DNA of 6,936 nt, from assembly GCA_021789095.1 (NCBI GenBank), contig JAJYJX010000125.1, forward strand, positions 1-6,936, read 5' to 3'. The first letter of the stretch is position 1. Each line of letters starts with the position of its first letter. The notes beneath the pieces were generated by a model. The model was given only the letters and a program-made list of their open reading frames with translations, did no database searches and was not told the origin of the DNA. Of the stretch, positions 6,601 through 6,936 are shown piece by piece. The DNA comes from a bacterium. GTDB lineage: Bacteria > JAMCPX01. The translations under genes were made by a program, and so were the position numbers.

Positions 6601-6936
6601 TTATAGGTAATAAATTTTTTTTGACGGCTCTATTTTTATTTTGCCGATATTCATTGTTGTTTCCCCCAAAAATTTATTTTGCGGTAATTTAAGTTTAGTC
6701 AGCCTATCTAAGTCGTATAACAGCTTATTTATCGCTGAAAATCCGTTCTGTGGTAGGGAAGCAGGAGCAGCCTTCCCCTTCTCACTTAAACCAAATTGCA
6801 AAAGACCTTTTTGTCCATTTACTAGTTTAAGGGAGGAAGGCTCTCCGACAACGACAAATTTAGGGTTTATCTTTTTAACTGCCTTTTTTATGCCTTCAAA
6901 TTCATTTTCTTCGTCTACGTCAAAAAGCAGGCAAAA
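6601..6936 (-). pseudogene. Truncated M20-family metallopeptidase (ArgE/DapE/LysK-like), 5' end outside the window
   Basis: An open minus-strand frame enters from the right edge and gives 111 residues to a TAA at 6603-6601. It shows M20 landmarks in order: FDVDEEN with the catalytic Glu pair (6915-6907), VVVGEPSSLKLV with the metal-ligand Glu (6843-6841), the KGLLQFGLSEKGKA lid-domain start, then GFSAINKLL and TTMNIGKI. In M20 enzymes the lid motif is normally GKxxHxS; here it reads GKAAPAS, with Pro (codon 6765-6763) in place of the conserved His. After MNIGKI the frame runs into unrelated KIEPSKKIYYL and stops. The rest of the lid and the C-terminal catalytic segment with its metal-binding His, usually about 100 more residues, are absent, and no frame in the 78 bp before the SpoIID stop restores them. 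An A8 tract lies near the break. The DNA is AT-richer than its neighbours. A functional short variant is possible but unlikely. Confidence 0.6.

Noticed and set aside
6578-6601. Inverted repeat AATAAAAA/TTTTTATT between the convergent SpoIID and M20 frames, considered as a terminator
   Set aside because: The stem is only A-T pairs in AT-rich DNA with no GC core, so it is likely chance.
6601-6801. Stand-alone 66-aa gene starting at TTG (6801)
   Set aside because: The same frame stays open to the window edge and carries M20 motifs upstream (DEE, GEPS), so the TTG is an internal Leu codon and not a start.

Overview
The window looks like ordinary chromosome from a free-living, probably anaerobic, Gram-negative-type bacterium. 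The mix of genes (SCP2 sterol-carrier protein, PATAN/DUF4388 fused to a J-domain and TPRs, SpoIID/LytB protein, tRNA without an encoded CCA) and the frequent use of ATA (Ile) and AGG (Arg) codons would fit Nitrospirota or Desulfobacterota. That placement is an inference from style, not from a marker gene. Nothing resembling a phage, transposon, CRISPR array or defence island is visible.

Layout. On the minus strand, reading from right to left, a compact gene run begins at about 5301. It encodes a 492-aa PATAN-J-domain-TPR protein, a class IV branched-chain aminotransferase (IlvE), a two-TM potassium-channel-like protein with a cytoplasmic RCK domain, and a carbon-nitrogen hydrolase. The junctions are very tight (15-bp gap, 4-bp ATGA overlap, 11-bp overlap), so these four genes are almost certainly co-transcribed and partly translationally coupled. 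An 86-bp gap with its own promoter and a palindromic operator-like site then precedes an SCP2-domain lipid-binding protein. A long hairpin and a tRNA-Leu(CAA) close the left end.

To the right, an 81-bp divergent promoter region separates the head of that operon from a plus-strand gene for a secreted SpoIID/LytB peptidoglycan-lytic protein (5383-6522). After 78 bp of AT-rich DNA, the right edge holds the 3' part of a minus-strand M20-family metallopeptidase frame. It stops early, lacks the C-terminal catalytic part and has lost a conserved His, so it is probably a decaying gene.

How the genes may work together. IlvE interconverts branched-chain amino acids and their 2-oxo acids. The channel-RCK protein probably senses a ligand and moves K+. 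The hydrolase cleaves an unidentified amide or nitrile, and the SCP2 protein binds an apolar lipid or acyl-CoA. No single pathway joins them from sequence alone. I did not find a clearly new system. The points most worth a second look are the TVGYS selectivity filter, the broken M20 gene, the operator over the SCP2 promoter, and the apparently leaderless start of the operon's first gene.
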